Shown piece after piece: positions 42,901 through 51,012 of a stretch of 64,000 bases of DNA. Position 1 is the first letter of the stretch. Each line of letters starts with the position of its first letter. The notes under the pieces were generated by a model. It worked only from the letters and a program-made list of their open reading frames with translations. It was not told the origin of the DNA and made no database searches. The stretch is from Ilumatobacteraceae bacterium (lineage in GTDB: Bacteria; Actinomycetota; Acidimicrobiia; Acidimicrobiales; Ilumatobacteraceae). The DNA is taken from assembly GCA_018401375.1 (NCBI GenBank), contig JAGYKR010000001.1, forward strand, positions 1 through 64,000, read 5' to 3'. Both the position numbers and the translations under genes were made by a program.

Positions 42901-42995
42901 CTGGCACTGGGGACCGTGCCGAGGCCGTGATCAACTTCGGTTCCGCCGGTACAAAGCGCCTGTCCTTGACATGGGCGGCGTTGAAGAAACTGTGA
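39993..42995 (+). CDS. pcrA: UvrD/PcrA-type ATP-dependent DNA helicase containing an intein
   Basis: A 1000-aa precursor. The extein is a complete superfamily 1A helicase of about 780 aa. It has Q-motif QLDAVTHPGG, Walker A GAGSGKT (about 27-33), motif Ia ITFTNKAAAEM, motif II VDEYQDTN, motif III GDTDQ|SVYRFRGAD, motif IV LDQNYRST, motif V TLHAAKGLEF and motif VI YVGITRA. A low-complexity linker ends in a C-terminal Tudor-like domain (GEGVILDITGTGDRAEAVINFG). It unwinds DNA in repair and rolling-circle contexts. The intein splits motif III, so the helicase is inactive until splicing. ATG 39999 is an alternative start. Confidence 0.95.
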   Translation: MGMAADLNPDQLDAVTHPGGPLLVIAGAGSGKTRVLTHRIAHLLSVGVHPSRILAITFTNKAAAEMRERVAELVGPVVSAMWVSTFHSACVRILRAHAADLGYPRQFSIYDQADAVRLTGYVIRDLGLDAKRFSSRNVHGVISLWKNELRTPAEAMAESDNIFTRKQAEVYQEYQNRLHRAGAMDFDDLLVNVVRLFEGHPAVLEAYRQKFEHLLVDEYQDTNRAQNEIVLQLAGGHRNVCVVGDTDQCLPAGTGITVIGPDRQRATIPVEHVRAGDQVLACTGSGELEICSVQRVMQRQMAAIPGDRLWTLTTESAVLQATDAHVLPVRRRSGLPHVAMPAAGDVWLTMWGLKDPEGTGLLHLLEDEAGMITVSSDYPEILGRSKSLAAQRGVELVQRFKIGAETCELLSISEILPGDQVFVERYGSLVGETVTALCSAQDQHPQPVFDLEVSGGHTYLAGGILVHNSVYRFRGADFRNILEFEDTFTDVTTIVLDQNYRSTQTILDAANAVISHNLERRPKSLWTESGEGEPILRYHADDEGDEATWVAGTARSLNETEGSNWREIAVLYRTNAQSRVIEEAFIRLAIPYKVVGGTRFYDRREIKDATAYLRAVVNPADEVSIKRILNVPKRGIGDSSVARLDAFALEAGVSFIEACQRHLEAGVTGAAVRSLTSFVAMLEHLGEIVAAIGTEDGPTPGDLVHAILTESGYLAELEAVDTVESHGRIENLAELVGFAREFTVLEEFLEHVALVADTDDLAEVEDQVVLMTLHAAKGLEFPYVFLIGVEEGIFPHVRALTSPDEMEEERRLAYVGITRAMKRLFLSHAWSRMLFGSTQYNPPSRFFDEIPGNLISEIGNVAGTSGYARGFSAGSSRATYGSYDPDEEDRARRPFAAPPVQRSRERYIDRDAVAHRERVVDAALNASRQSNPELANSPANFQANSQDLGLRIGDDVSHPAFGEGVILDITGTGDRAEAVINFGSAGTKRLSLTWAALKKL
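40737..41396 (+). other. Intein in helicase motif III of PcrA (mini-intein, 220 aa)
   Basis: The inserted segment begins with Cys (CLPAGTGITV) and ends VHN, followed by extein Ser (SVYRF). It has the splicing motifs: N-terminal Cys nucleophile, block B ATDAHVL (Thr-x2-His), block F VFDLEVSGGHTYLAGG and block G ILVHN with the Asn. It interrupts GDTDQ-SVYRF exactly, at residues 249-468 of the precursor. No LAGLIDADG endonuclease motif is visible, so mobility appears lost. The middle ~100 residues are unassigned. Confidence 0.93.
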
Positions 42996-43055
42996 GGCCA
43001 GCCCTCCGGGCCCGAAACTTCTTGGCACTCGCTACAGCCTGATTAGATTGGCTGA

Positions 43056-43487
43056 ATGAAGGCAGCACTGTTGGTGGAAAGTTTGACCGGTAACACCTGG
43101 TCAGCGGCGGAGATGATTGCGGACAACCTGTCTCAGGAGGGGTGGACGATCACCGGTTTGTCCAAGGTCCGCCAACCCGACCATGCGTCCATTCAGGCAG
43201 CCGATGTCGTGTTGGTCGGAACGTGGACGCACGGACTGTTTCTCGTGGGTCAGTCCCCGTGGGCTCTACCGTCGATCTCCAATCTGCCGACTATGCGCAC
43301 CAAGACTGCGGCGGTCTTTTTGACCTACGCAATCGATGCCGGCAAGAGCTTGGACAAGCTGACCGGGGCGGTTGGCGCCACCGGGGCCGATGTGATCGGC
43401 GGACTCCTGATCAAACGCAATCACCTCAGAGCTCACACCGAGGCGTTCGCTGAGCGTCTGATCGCAGCCCTTCCTGCCAACGCCTAA
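43056..43487 (+). CDS. Flavodoxin-like protein
   Basis: A 143-aa alpha/beta protein beginning MKAALLVESLTGNTWSAAEMIADNL, which matches the flavodoxin FMN-phosphate loop (T/S-x-T-G-N-T). Later segments VVLVGTWTHGLFL and TYAIDAGKSLDKLTGAV fit the 50s and 90s loops that sandwich the isoalloxazine ring. It should carry single electrons with FMN, but its partner is unknown. It lies alone between pcrA and a convergent hypothetical gene. Confidence 0.8.
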   Translation: MKAALLVESLTGNTWSAAEMIADNLSQEGWTITGLSKVRQPDHASIQAADVVLVGTWTHGLFLVGQSPWALPSISNLPTMRTKTAAVFLTYAIDAGKSLDKLTGAVGATGADVIGGLLIKRNHLRAHTEAFAERLIAALPANA

Positions 43488-43503
43488 ATCCTGGCGCAAG
43501 GAC

Positions 43504-44004
43504 CTAACTGCGGCCCAATCCGCTCAGATCGAGATACAAGGCCTCCCGGTTTTCCACCACGGGGAAGATTCCCAAGTCCGGCGGAGCTAGGTCTGTCACG
43601 TCGATTTCGCGACCATCGCAATCGATGAACGTTCGGCTACCCCGAATCTGATCGACGGCGCAGTCGGCGGGTCGATCGGCGGGGTGAGCGGCATAGACCA
43701 CCCAACCGGTTTCTGGTTCAGCACCTCGGTGGTAAAGCACGAGGGAGCGTTCGCCACGCGTGGTGTTCAGTCCGGGAAAGAGCAGGGGCCCTTCACGGGC
43801 TACGTCGGCGGCCCGATTGACTACCGAGCCGAGCGGGATCCGGCTCGGAGCCAGACGCTCGCTGGTCTCGGTGGTCCCCGATGAGATCACTGCGGCCATC
43901 GCCCATGTTGCGAGGCCGATCGCAACGAGCACGAACAAGCCTCCAAGCACCGGGAACACGGCGCGGGCCAAGGGTGAACGCAGTCGGGGGAGAGGCACCT
44001 GCAC
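43504..44004 (-). CDS. Membrane-anchored hypothetical protein with a Rieske-like tail
   Basis: About 166 aa from GTG 44004 (GTG 43998 also possible; a longer frame to 44127 would overlap the plus-strand gene). One hydrophobic helix (FPVLGGLFVLVAIGLATWAMAAVI) near the N-terminus anchors it. The extracytoplasmic part contains RTFIDCDGREIDVTDLAPPDLG...VVENREALYLDL, whose arrangement recalls the last strands of a Rieske fold. The CxH...CxxH cluster ligands are absent, with only two Cys seen. No function is assigned. Confidence 0.55.
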   Translation of the reverse strand: MQVPLPRLRSPLARAVFPVLGGLFVLVAIGLATWAMAAVISSGTTETSERLAPSRIPLGSVVNRAADVAREGPLLFPGLNTTRGERSLVLYHRGAEPETGWVVYAAHPADRPADCAVDQIRGSRTFIDCDGREIDVTDLAPPDLGIFPVVENREALYLDLSGLGRS

Positions 44005-44057
44005 AGTCTGCCGGGACGGCGGGTTGGAGAACACCCCCCTCAGGGGCGTAGTGTCAG

Positions 44058-44468
44058 ATGCTCGTGAAGAGGCCGTATCGAGTTGTGGTGGCCAAGCCCG
44101 GACTTGACGGGCATGACCGCGGGGCAAAGACCATTACCCGGGCGTTACGAGATCACGGTTTTGAGGTGATCTACACCGGGTTACATCAGTCTCCTGAGCA
44201 GATCGCCGAGACCGTTCTCCAAGAGGATGCCGATGCCGTGGGGCTCTCATTGCTCTCGGGCGCGCACCTCACGCTGTTCCCGAGGACCATGGAGGAACTG
44301 CGTAGTCGCGGGCTTGGCGACACATTGATTTTCGGCGGTGGGGTCATCCCCGATGCCGACGCCCGCATTTTGCGGGAGCAGGGTGTTTCCGAGGTCTTCG
44401 GGCCCGGGTCATCATTGAAGGCCATCAGCGCATGGCTTGAAGAAGCACTGGACGCCAGAGAGGATTGA
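44058..44468 (+). CDS. Cobalamin-binding subunit of an acyl-CoA mutase (methylmalonyl-CoA mutase type)
   Basis: 136 aa making a single B12-binding domain. The motif DGHDRG (residues 17-22) supplies the His ligand to cobalt, SLLSGAH is the second loop and GGGVIPDAD the third. Stand-alone small subunits of this kind pair with a separate catalytic subunit in methylmalonyl-, ethylmalonyl- or 2-hydroxyisobutyryl-CoA mutases. The large subunit is not in this window. It lies 3 nt before sucC, so succinyl-CoA made by the mutase could be handed to the adjacent sucCD products. Confidence 0.9.
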   Translation: MLVKRPYRVVVAKPGLDGHDRGAKTITRALRDHGFEVIYTGLHQSPEQIAETVLQEDADAVGLSLLSGAHLTLFPRTMEELRSRGLGDTLIFGGGVIPDADARILREQGVSEVFGPGSSLKAISAWLEEALDARED

Positions 44469-44471
44469 GAA

Positions 44472-45626
44472 GTGGATCTGTTCGAATATCAGGGGAAGCA
44501 GTACTTCGCCCGTTATGACATTCCGGTCAGCCCGGGCGATGTCGCATTGACGGTGGAAGATGCCGTGGCCATCGCCGAGCGGATCGGGTACCCGGTGGTC
44601 GTTAAGGCCCAGGTGCAGGTAGGCGGCCGCGGCAAAGCCGGCGGTATCAAACTCGCCGACACCATCGATGAGGCTCGCACCCATGCCACCAACATTTTGG
44701 GAATGGACATTAAGGGCCACCTCGTGGAGCGGATCTGGATCGAAAAGGCCTCTGACATCGACGAGGAGTACTACGCGAGTTTCACCTTGGACCGCGCTGC
44801 TAAACAGCACCTTTTGATGTTGTCCGCTCAAGGCGGCGTGGAGATCGAAGCAGTGGCTGAGGCTGACCCGGATGCGATCGTCAAGTTGCATATCAATCCG
44901 GTGGACGGCCTCGACCTCACCACGGCCCGCCAGGCTGCGGTGGACGCCAAAATCCCCGAGCGCGCCCTCGACGGCACCGCTGACATTTTGGTCAAGCTGT
45001 ATCGCTGCTTCACCGAAGGTGACTGTGACCTTGCAGAGATCAACCCGTTGATCTTGAAGCCCACCGGCGAGGTGCATGCACTCGACGCCAAAGTGACCTT
45101 GGATTCCAACGCTGAGTACCGCCACCCGGAGTGGGCCGAGTATTCCCTGACCGAGGTACTCGATGACCGTGAGCAGCTCGCCAAGTCCAAAGGTCTGCAG
45201 TACATCGGCCTCGAAGGCTCGGTTGGCATCATCGCCAACGGCGCCGGCCTTGCGATGAGCACCCTCGATGTGGTGAATCAGGTCGGTGGCACAGCAGCGA
45301 ACTTCCTCGACATTGGTGGCGGTGCCAACGCTGATGTGATGGCTGCGGCCCTCGACGTCATTAACCACGACCAGAGCGTGAAAAGCATTTTCATCAACAT
45401 CTTCGGTGGCATCACTCGCGGTGAAGAAGTTGCCAAGGGGATCGTTGAAGCGCTCGGCCGGGTGGACCTGCGGGCCCCGATCGTGATCCGCCTCGACGGC
45501 ACCAACGCCGAGGAGGGGCGCCGGATCCTCGCGGAGGCCGGGATCCCGGAATCCACACTCACCTCCAAACCGACCATGCTCGAGGCCGCCCATGCGGCCG
45601 TTGCCATTGCGAACGGGAGCAATTGA
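44472..45626 (+). CDS. sucC: Succinyl-CoA ligase, beta subunit
   Basis: 384 aa with an ATP-grasp N-terminal domain (MDLFEYQGKQYFARYDIP, VVVKAQVQVGGRGKAGG, EINPLIL for Mg) and the C-terminal CoA-ligase domain (FLDIGGGANADV, INIFGGITRGEEVAKG). With SucD it interconverts succinyl-CoA and succinate with nucleotide triphosphate formation in the TCA cycle. The start is GTG 44472. The sucD gene follows after 1 nt. Confidence 0.96.
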   Translation: MDLFEYQGKQYFARYDIPVSPGDVALTVEDAVAIAERIGYPVVVKAQVQVGGRGKAGGIKLADTIDEARTHATNILGMDIKGHLVERIWIEKASDIDEEYYASFTLDRAAKQHLLMLSAQGGVEIEAVAEADPDAIVKLHINPVDGLDLTTARQAAVDAKIPERALDGTADILVKLYRCFTEGDCDLAEINPLILKPTGEVHALDAKVTLDSNAEYRHPEWAEYSLTEVLDDREQLAKSKGLQYIGLEGSVGIIANGAGLAMSTLDVVNQVGGTAANFLDIGGGANADVMAAALDVINHDQSVKSIFINIFGGITRGEEVAKGIVEALGRVDLRAPIVIRLDGTNAEEGRRILAEAGIPESTLTSKPTMLEAAHAAVAIANGSN

Positions 45627-45627
45627 A

Positions 45628-46527
45628 ATGGCCATCTTCGTTAACGCCGATACCAAAGTCATCGTCCAAGGCCTCACCGGCGGCCAAGGCCGCTACCACG
45701 GCCTACGCAATCAGGCCTACGGCACTCAGATCGTCGGTGGCGTCACCCCCGGCAAGGCTGGCCAAGATGTGGAAGGCATTCCGATCTTTGATTCGGTAGC
45801 CGATGCCGTGGCTGCCACCGGGGCGACTGCCTCGTTTGTGGCTGTGCCCCCGAAATTTGCCGCAGCGGCCATTCTTGAGGCTGCGGCCGCTGGGATCGCA
45901 TTTGTGGTCTGTATCACCGAGGGCATCCCCGCCCAAGACGAAGCCAAGGTCTACAACACGCTGGTGCGCGATTATCCGGGCACCCGCTTGCTCGGCCCAA
46001 ACTGCCCCGGCATCATCAGCCCAGGCAAATGCAATATCGGCATCACCGCCGGTGAGATCGCACAACTACCGACTGCCAGTGGTCCCAACGTGGGCATCGT
46101 CAGCCGCTCAGGCACTTTGACCTATCAGGCGTTGTACGAACTCAAGCAAAAGGGGATTGGCGTCTCCACCTGTGTGGGGATCGGTGGCGACCCGGTGCCC
46201 GGGACCAACTTCATTGATTGTCTGGCCGAGTTCCAAGCGGATCCCGAGACCCATGCGATCATCATGATCGGCGAAATCGGCGGCTCCGCCGAAGAAGAGG
46301 CTGCCGAGTACATCGCGGCCCACGTGACTAAGCCGATGAGCGCCTACATCGCTGGCGTGACCGCTCCAGCCGGCAAAAAAATGGGCCATGCGGGCGCCAT
46401 TGTCTCCGGCGGTAAGGGCACCGCCCAAGGCAAGATGGATGCGCTTGCAGCCGCCGGTGTGCGAGTGGGATTGAACCCCACTGAAGCCGGCGAGTTGATG
46501 GCTCAGATCATCGCCGAGATGGCCTGA
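45628..46527 (+). CDS. sucD: Succinyl-CoA ligase, alpha subunit
   Basis: 299 aa with the CoA-binding Rossmann region (VQGLTGGQGRYHGLRNQAYGTQIVGGVTPGKAG), NCPGIISPGKCNIGI and the phosphohistidine motif GHAGAIVSGGKGTAQGK (His at the phosphoryl carrier position). It binds CoA and carries the phospho-His intermediate of the ligase. Translation begins at ATG 45628, 1 nt after the sucC stop. Confidence 0.96.
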   Translation: MAIFVNADTKVIVQGLTGGQGRYHGLRNQAYGTQIVGGVTPGKAGQDVEGIPIFDSVADAVAATGATASFVAVPPKFAAAAILEAAAAGIAFVVCITEGIPAQDEAKVYNTLVRDYPGTRLLGPNCPGIISPGKCNIGITAGEIAQLPTASGPNVGIVSRSGTLTYQALYELKQKGIGVSTCVGIGGDPVPGTNFIDCLAEFQADPETHAIIMIGEIGGSAEEEAAEYIAAHVTKPMSAYIAGVTAPAGKKMGHAGAIVSGGKGTAQGKMDALAAAGVRVGLNPTEAGELMAQIIAEMA

Positions 46528-46542
46528 GCGAGACCTCTCGGC

Positions 46543-48054
46543 GTGCCCACCGCTCTGCTTTCGGTGTATGACAAGTCGGGGGTCGTGGAGTTCGCTCGCG
46601 GGCTCCACGCACTCGGCTGGGATCTGATCTCGAGCGGGGGGACTGCCAGAGAAATTGGATCAGCGGGGATCCCCGTCACCGATGTTGCTGATCTGACGGG
46701 GTTCCCAGCGATCCTCGGCCATCGGGTCGTGACCCTGCATCCCAAAGTGCACGGTGGCTTATTGGCCGATCCGACGAATCCGGAGCATCAGCGCGATCTC
46801 GCAGAGTATGGGATCCAACCGATCGCTCTGGCGGTCATCAACCTGTACCCGTTTCACTCCGCTCCGGGTATTGAACTGATCGATGTGGGTGGGCCGACGA
46901 TGGTTCGCGCCGCTGCGAAGAACCATGCTCATGTCGGCGTGGTGGTGAACCCGACTGATTACGGGTCCGTGCTCGGCGAATTGCAATCGAGTGGGAGTCT
47001 CAGCGCCGCCACCCGGCGACGGCTGGCACGGGCGGCGTTCGCCCATACTGCCGCCTACGACGCAGCGATCGTGACGTGGTTTGATGCGACCGATCCGGAA
47101 CCAGCGGAGTTTGCACCGACCATCCATCTCACCTTGGAGCATCCTGATGTGTTGCGCTACGGGGAGAACCCGCATCAACGCGGTGCTCGATACGCGTTGG
47201 CCGGACAGACGAGCTGGTGGGACGAGATGGTCCAACACGGTGGCAAGGAACTGAGCTACCTCAACGTGCTCGACACCGAAGCCGCCTGGCGTTTGGTGAG
47301 TTCCTTTGGCGCCCCAGCATGCGTGATCGTTAAACACGCCAACCCGTGCGGGGTGGCGCTCGGTGATGGGCCCGATCCGATTGCTGCGGCCTACGTCAGA
47401 GCCAATGCGTGTGATCCGGTCAGCGCCTTCGGGGGGATCGTCGCCGTGAATGGCATCGTCACCATGGCGATGGCTCAAGCGCTCGCCCCGGTGTTTACCG
47501 AAGTGGTGGTAGCCCCCGGCTACGAGCCAGAAGCTTTGGAACACCTCACGCGCAAGGCAAATATGCGGGTCCTCACCGCCACCGCAGCGGTCACCACGGG
47601 GTGGGATCTGCGCAGTGTGGACACCCAGATGCTGGTCCAGAACCGGGATCGGGTCACGATGGATCGATCCACATGGCAGGTGGTCACTGAGGCTCAGCCC
47701 ACTGAACAGATGTGGACCGAGATCGAGTTCGCGTGGCAGGTCTGCGCAGCGGTGTCCTCCAATGCGATTGTGCTGACCGCTGATGGTCAGGCCGTCGGAG
47801 TAGGAGCTGGCCAACAGAACCGGCGCGATTCGGCTCGGATCGCCACCGAGCGTGCCGCGGGCCGGGCCCACGGCGGGGTGTGTGCGAGCGATGCGTTCTT
47901 CCCATTCAGAGATGGTCTCGATGCCGCCGTAGAAGCCGGTGTGGCTGCCGTCATCCAACCCGGTGGCAGCGTGCGCGATGCTGAGGTGATTGAGGCGGCC
48001 AACGAACACGGTCTGGTGATGGTCTTTACCGGAGAACGCCACTTCCGGCACTGA
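46543..48054 (+). CDS. purH: Bifunctional AICAR formyltransferase / IMP cyclohydrolase
   Basis: 503 aa. The N-terminal MGS-like IMP cyclohydrolase domain shows LLSVYDKSGVVEFARGL, SSGGTAREIG and TLHPKVHGGLLA. The C-terminal AICAR transformylase domain has EDLRYGENPHQ-type sequence (VLRYGENPHQRGARY), KHANPCGVA with the catalytic Lys-His, and SDAFFPFRDGLD. It performs the last two steps of purine synthesis. The start is GTG 46543, 15 nt after sucD. Confidence 0.96.
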   Translation: MPTALLSVYDKSGVVEFARGLHALGWDLISSGGTAREIGSAGIPVTDVADLTGFPAILGHRVVTLHPKVHGGLLADPTNPEHQRDLAEYGIQPIALAVINLYPFHSAPGIELIDVGGPTMVRAAAKNHAHVGVVVNPTDYGSVLGELQSSGSLSAATRRRLARAAFAHTAAYDAAIVTWFDATDPEPAEFAPTIHLTLEHPDVLRYGENPHQRGARYALAGQTSWWDEMVQHGGKELSYLNVLDTEAAWRLVSSFGAPACVIVKHANPCGVALGDGPDPIAAAYVRANACDPVSAFGGIVAVNGIVTMAMAQALAPVFTEVVVAPGYEPEALEHLTRKANMRVLTATAAVTTGWDLRSVDTQMLVQNRDRVTMDRSTWQVVTEAQPTEQMWTEIEFAWQVCAAVSSNAIVLTADGQAVGVGAGQQNRRDSARIATERAAGRAHGGVCASDAFFPFRDGLDAAVEAGVAAVIQPGGSVRDAEVIEAANEHGLVMVFTGERHFRH

Positions 48055-48098
48055 ACAGTCCCGGGTCATTGGGGCTGCGCAGATAGTCTGAGACAACC

Positions 48099-48965
48099 AT
48101 GGCCCGGATTGCCGACCTTCTCGCCGCAGGGCGCACATTCTCTTTTGAGTTCTTCCCGCCGCGGACCGAAGGCGCGCAGCTCAGTCTTGGCCGTACCATC
48201 GCCGAACTCGAGTCCCTGCAACCGAGTTTCGTGAGCGTCACCTATGGGGCGGGAGGCTCAACTCGCGAGCGCACCCATCAGGTGGTGACCTGGGTGAAGT
48301 CGCAGACGGCGATCGAGCCGATGGCACATCTGACCTGTCAGGGTCACTCCCGATTGGAGATCGCTCAGATCCTCGCGAACTACTCAGACGCAGAGGTGGA
48401 GAACATCTTGGCTCTGGGTGGAGACGCCCCCAAAGACGCCCTAGAGGGCGCTACGAGCGAGTACTTGTACGCCTCGGATCTGGTGGCCGATATCGCAGCC
48501 ACGGGAAGGTTTTCGATCGGAGTGGCCGCTCACCCCGAAGTGCATCCGCGGTCTGCGGATCGGCGATCCGATCGTGAGATGTTGGCCCGCAAACTGGAGA
48601 TGGCTGATTTCGCGATCACGCAGTTCTTTTTTGAAGTGGACCACTACCGCCGGCTCGTGAACGAACTCGCTGACCTCGGGGTCACCAAGCCGGTGCTACC
48701 CGGGATTATGCCGATCACCTCATTGTCCCAGGTGGCTCGGATGGCCGAGATGAGCGGGGCGGAGGTCCCATCGGCGGTGGTGTCTCGATTAGAACGATGC
48801 GCCAGCGTGGAAGAGTCGGAGCGGATCGGCGTGGAGATCGCCACCGAATTGTGTGCGGAACTCCTCGAGTTTGATGCACCTGGACTGCATTTTTACACCC
48901 TCAACAAGAGCACGGCGACCCGCCAGATTTATGCGAATCTGGGTTTGAGAGAGCTGAGGCCGTGA
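48099..48965 (+). CDS. metF: Methylenetetrahydrofolate reductase
   Basis: 288 aa with the MTHFR TIM barrel. It has FSFEFFPPRTEGA (catalytic Glu), SVTYGAGGSTRERT, MAHLTCQGHSR, NILALGGDAP, and the FAD/folate loop HPEVHP, with FFFEVDHY. It reduces 5,10-methylene-THF to 5-methyl-THF for methionine synthesis, with FAD as cofactor. The 3' end overlaps the acyltransferase start (GTGA) by 4 nt. Confidence 0.95.
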   Translation: MARIADLLAAGRTFSFEFFPPRTEGAQLSLGRTIAELESLQPSFVSVTYGAGGSTRERTHQVVTWVKSQTAIEPMAHLTCQGHSRLEIAQILANYSDAEVENILALGGDAPKDALEGATSEYLYASDLVADIAATGRFSIGVAAHPEVHPRSADRRSDREMLARKLEMADFAITQFFFEVDHYRRLVNELADLGVTKPVLPGIMPITSLSQVARMAEMSGAEVPSAVVSRLERCASVEESERIGVEIATELCAELLEFDAPGLHFYTLNKSTATRQIYANLGLRELRP

Positions 48966-50947
48966 CCACGGTTGGTGTATCGGATACGGAAACGAACGAT
49001 TCCGTCGGACGTACCCGAGAGATCTCTACGGTGGGCTACTTGCCCGGCCTTGACGGGATGCGTGCAATCGCAGTGGTGGCCGTGATGATTTATCACGCGA
49101 ACGCGGACTGGTTACCGGGGGGCTACCTCGGCGTGGAGGTCTTCTTTGTGATCAGCGGTTACCTGATCACACTGTTGTTGATCAGTGAGCGCGAGCGGAC
49201 CGGAAAGGTGGCCCTCGGACAGTTCTGGTTGCGCCGGGCCCGACGCCTGCTCCCGGCTTTGGGGGCAATGCTGGCGCTGGTTATGGCCTATACGGCGGCC
49301 TTCCAATCCGATTCGCTTGGCCAATTGCGTGGCGATGTGGTGGCCGGTCTGACCTATGTGACGAACTGGTACCAGGTGTGGGTGGGTCAGGGATACACCG
49401 CATCGGGGGATTTCGCCCCGCTGCGCCACCTGTGGAGCCTTGCCGTGGAGGAGCAGTTCTATCTGGTCTGGCCATTGGTGATGATGGTGATTCTGGCCAG
49501 GGGAAGCCGGAACCTGCTGCGTGCTGCCCAATGGCTGGTGGTTGTGGCGGTTGCGGTCACCGTGGTGTCGGTGGTGGCTTTCACGCCGGGGCGGATCGCC
49601 GACTGTGCGGTGACCCCCGAGCAGTACTGGATGATCGGCGATCGCTGCATCTCCAAACTGGACACCTTGTACCTGTCGAGTGTGACGAGGTCGAGCGGAT
49701 TGCTGCTCGGTGCAGCCTTTGCGATGATGTGGCGTCCGGCCGCGATTATGCGCGGACCACTTCGGACGAAGGGTCTCACACTCGATCTCATTGGGATCCT
49801 CGGGGCCGGTGGCCTGTTCGCAATGTTTTGGACGGTGCATCTGGTGGGCCCTGACGGCGGGGGCGCAGTCTTGTTCCGAGGTGGGCTTTTGGCTTGTGCC
49901 GTGCTGACGCTGATGGTCACGGCAGCGGTCACTCATTCGCAGGCTTTCACCGGTCGGATTCTCGGCAATCCGGTGCTGTTGTGGGTGGGGACGCGTTCGT
50001 ACGGGCTGTACCTCTACCACTGGCCGATCTATCAGGCGATCCGCAAAGTGGCGGGTAACCCACTGACAGTGATTGAGTTTGTCGGGGCGATGATCGCCAC
50101 CGGGGTGATCACCGAGATCTCCTACCGGGTGATCGAAACGCCGATCAGGCGCGGCACGGTGGGCGCCTGGTGGAAACGGCTTCGGGAGCCCGTCAATGCG
50201 GCGCCGCGCCGGGTGGTGCTCGCATCAGTGGCCACAGCGGCTGCCCTGACCATGTTCGGTGCCGTCAGCATGGCGATGGCTCCTCTTACGCAAAACGAGA
50301 TCGCCGAAAGTCTTGAGGAGGCTTCAGGGGCAGTGGTGGACCTCGGTGGCATCCTCGATCTGGAAGCGACCGGACCTTTTATATCTGATCCGACACCGGC
50401 ACCCTCCACCACCGAGGCGAGCAGTGTTTCCACTGAGACGACGATCCCTGAGACAACAGTGCCGGAGACCACCGCTGCACCCCAGCCGCCGATCCCGTAT
50501 CTCGCGGTCGGAGATTCGGTGATGTTGGGTGCGGCTCCTCAGTTGGCCGAGATGGGGATCCTCGTTGACGCTCAAGTCAGTCGGCAGATGCGCGATGTCG
50601 TGCCCGTGATGCAGATGCTGCGCGATCAGGACCGGTTTGGTAACGCGGTGGTGGTCCACCTCGGTACAAATGGCGCAGTGGGGGCAGAGACCCTCGAAGC
50701 GTTCATGGATACCTTGACCAATGTGCCCAAGGTGGTGGTGATGACCGTGCGCGCCCAGCGCAACTGGATCCCGGGGAATAACGAACGGATTCGGGCGCTG
50801 ACCGATCGTCCGAATGTGATTCTCGTGGACTGGGAGGTCCTGGCCGAGGAATGTTCGGGGAACTGCTTCTACGCGGACGGGATTCACTTACGCCCCGACG
50901 GCCGGGAGTACTACGCGATGTTGCTGCGTGGGGCGCTCGGCATTTAG
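48962..50947 (+). CDS. OatA-like acyltransferase with SGNH domain
   Basis: 661 aa. The N-terminal Acyltransferase_3 membrane domain (about 10 helices) has YLPGLDGMRAIAVVAVMIYHA, the His of the active site, GVEVFFVISGYLIT and LWSLAVEEQFYLVWP. A Ser/Thr/Pro-rich linker leads to an extracytoplasmic SGNH hydrolase-like domain with GDSVMLGA, LGTNG and the Asp-His pair in YADGIHLRPDG. Such proteins O-acetylate peptidoglycan or other cell-surface sugars. The start is GTG 48962, overlapping metF. The stop lies in a 17-nt direct repeat. Confidence 0.92.
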   Translation: MTTVGVSDTETNDSVGRTREISTVGYLPGLDGMRAIAVVAVMIYHANADWLPGGYLGVEVFFVISGYLITLLLISERERTGKVALGQFWLRRARRLLPALGAMLALVMAYTAAFQSDSLGQLRGDVVAGLTYVTNWYQVWVGQGYTASGDFAPLRHLWSLAVEEQFYLVWPLVMMVILARGSRNLLRAAQWLVVVAVAVTVVSVVAFTPGRIADCAVTPEQYWMIGDRCISKLDTLYLSSVTRSSGLLLGAAFAMMWRPAAIMRGPLRTKGLTLDLIGILGAGGLFAMFWTVHLVGPDGGGAVLFRGGLLACAVLTLMVTAAVTHSQAFTGRILGNPVLLWVGTRSYGLYLYHWPIYQAIRKVAGNPLTVIEFVGAMIATGVITEISYRVIETPIRRGTVGAWWKRLREPVNAAPRRVVLASVATAAALTMFGAVSMAMAPLTQNEIAESLEEASGAVVDLGGILDLEATGPFISDPTPAPSTTEASSVSTETTIPETTVPETTAAPQPPIPYLAVGDSVMLGAAPQLAEMGILVDAQVSRQMRDVVPVMQMLRDQDRFGNAVVVHLGTNGAVGAETLEAFMDTLTNVPKVVVMTVRAQRNWIPGNNERIRALTDRPNVILVDWEVLAEECSGNCFYADGIHLRPDGREYYAMLLRGALGI

Positions 50948-50972
50948 TCCAGCCCGGCATTTAGTCCAGCCC
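50939..50972 (+). repeat. 17-nt tandem duplication at the acyltransferase stop
   Basis: Two adjacent copies of ggcatttagtccagccc. The TAG of the acyltransferase gene is inside the first copy. Confidence 0.9.
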
Positions 50973-51012
50973 GGGATTTCGTCTCGGGCTCGCTCCGGCC
51001 TACGCTACGCCC

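Noticed and set aside
46759-48138. Minus-strand open frame (459 codons) opposite purH
   Set aside because: It is a shadow of the clearly conserved purH gene with no domain or ribosome binding site evidence.
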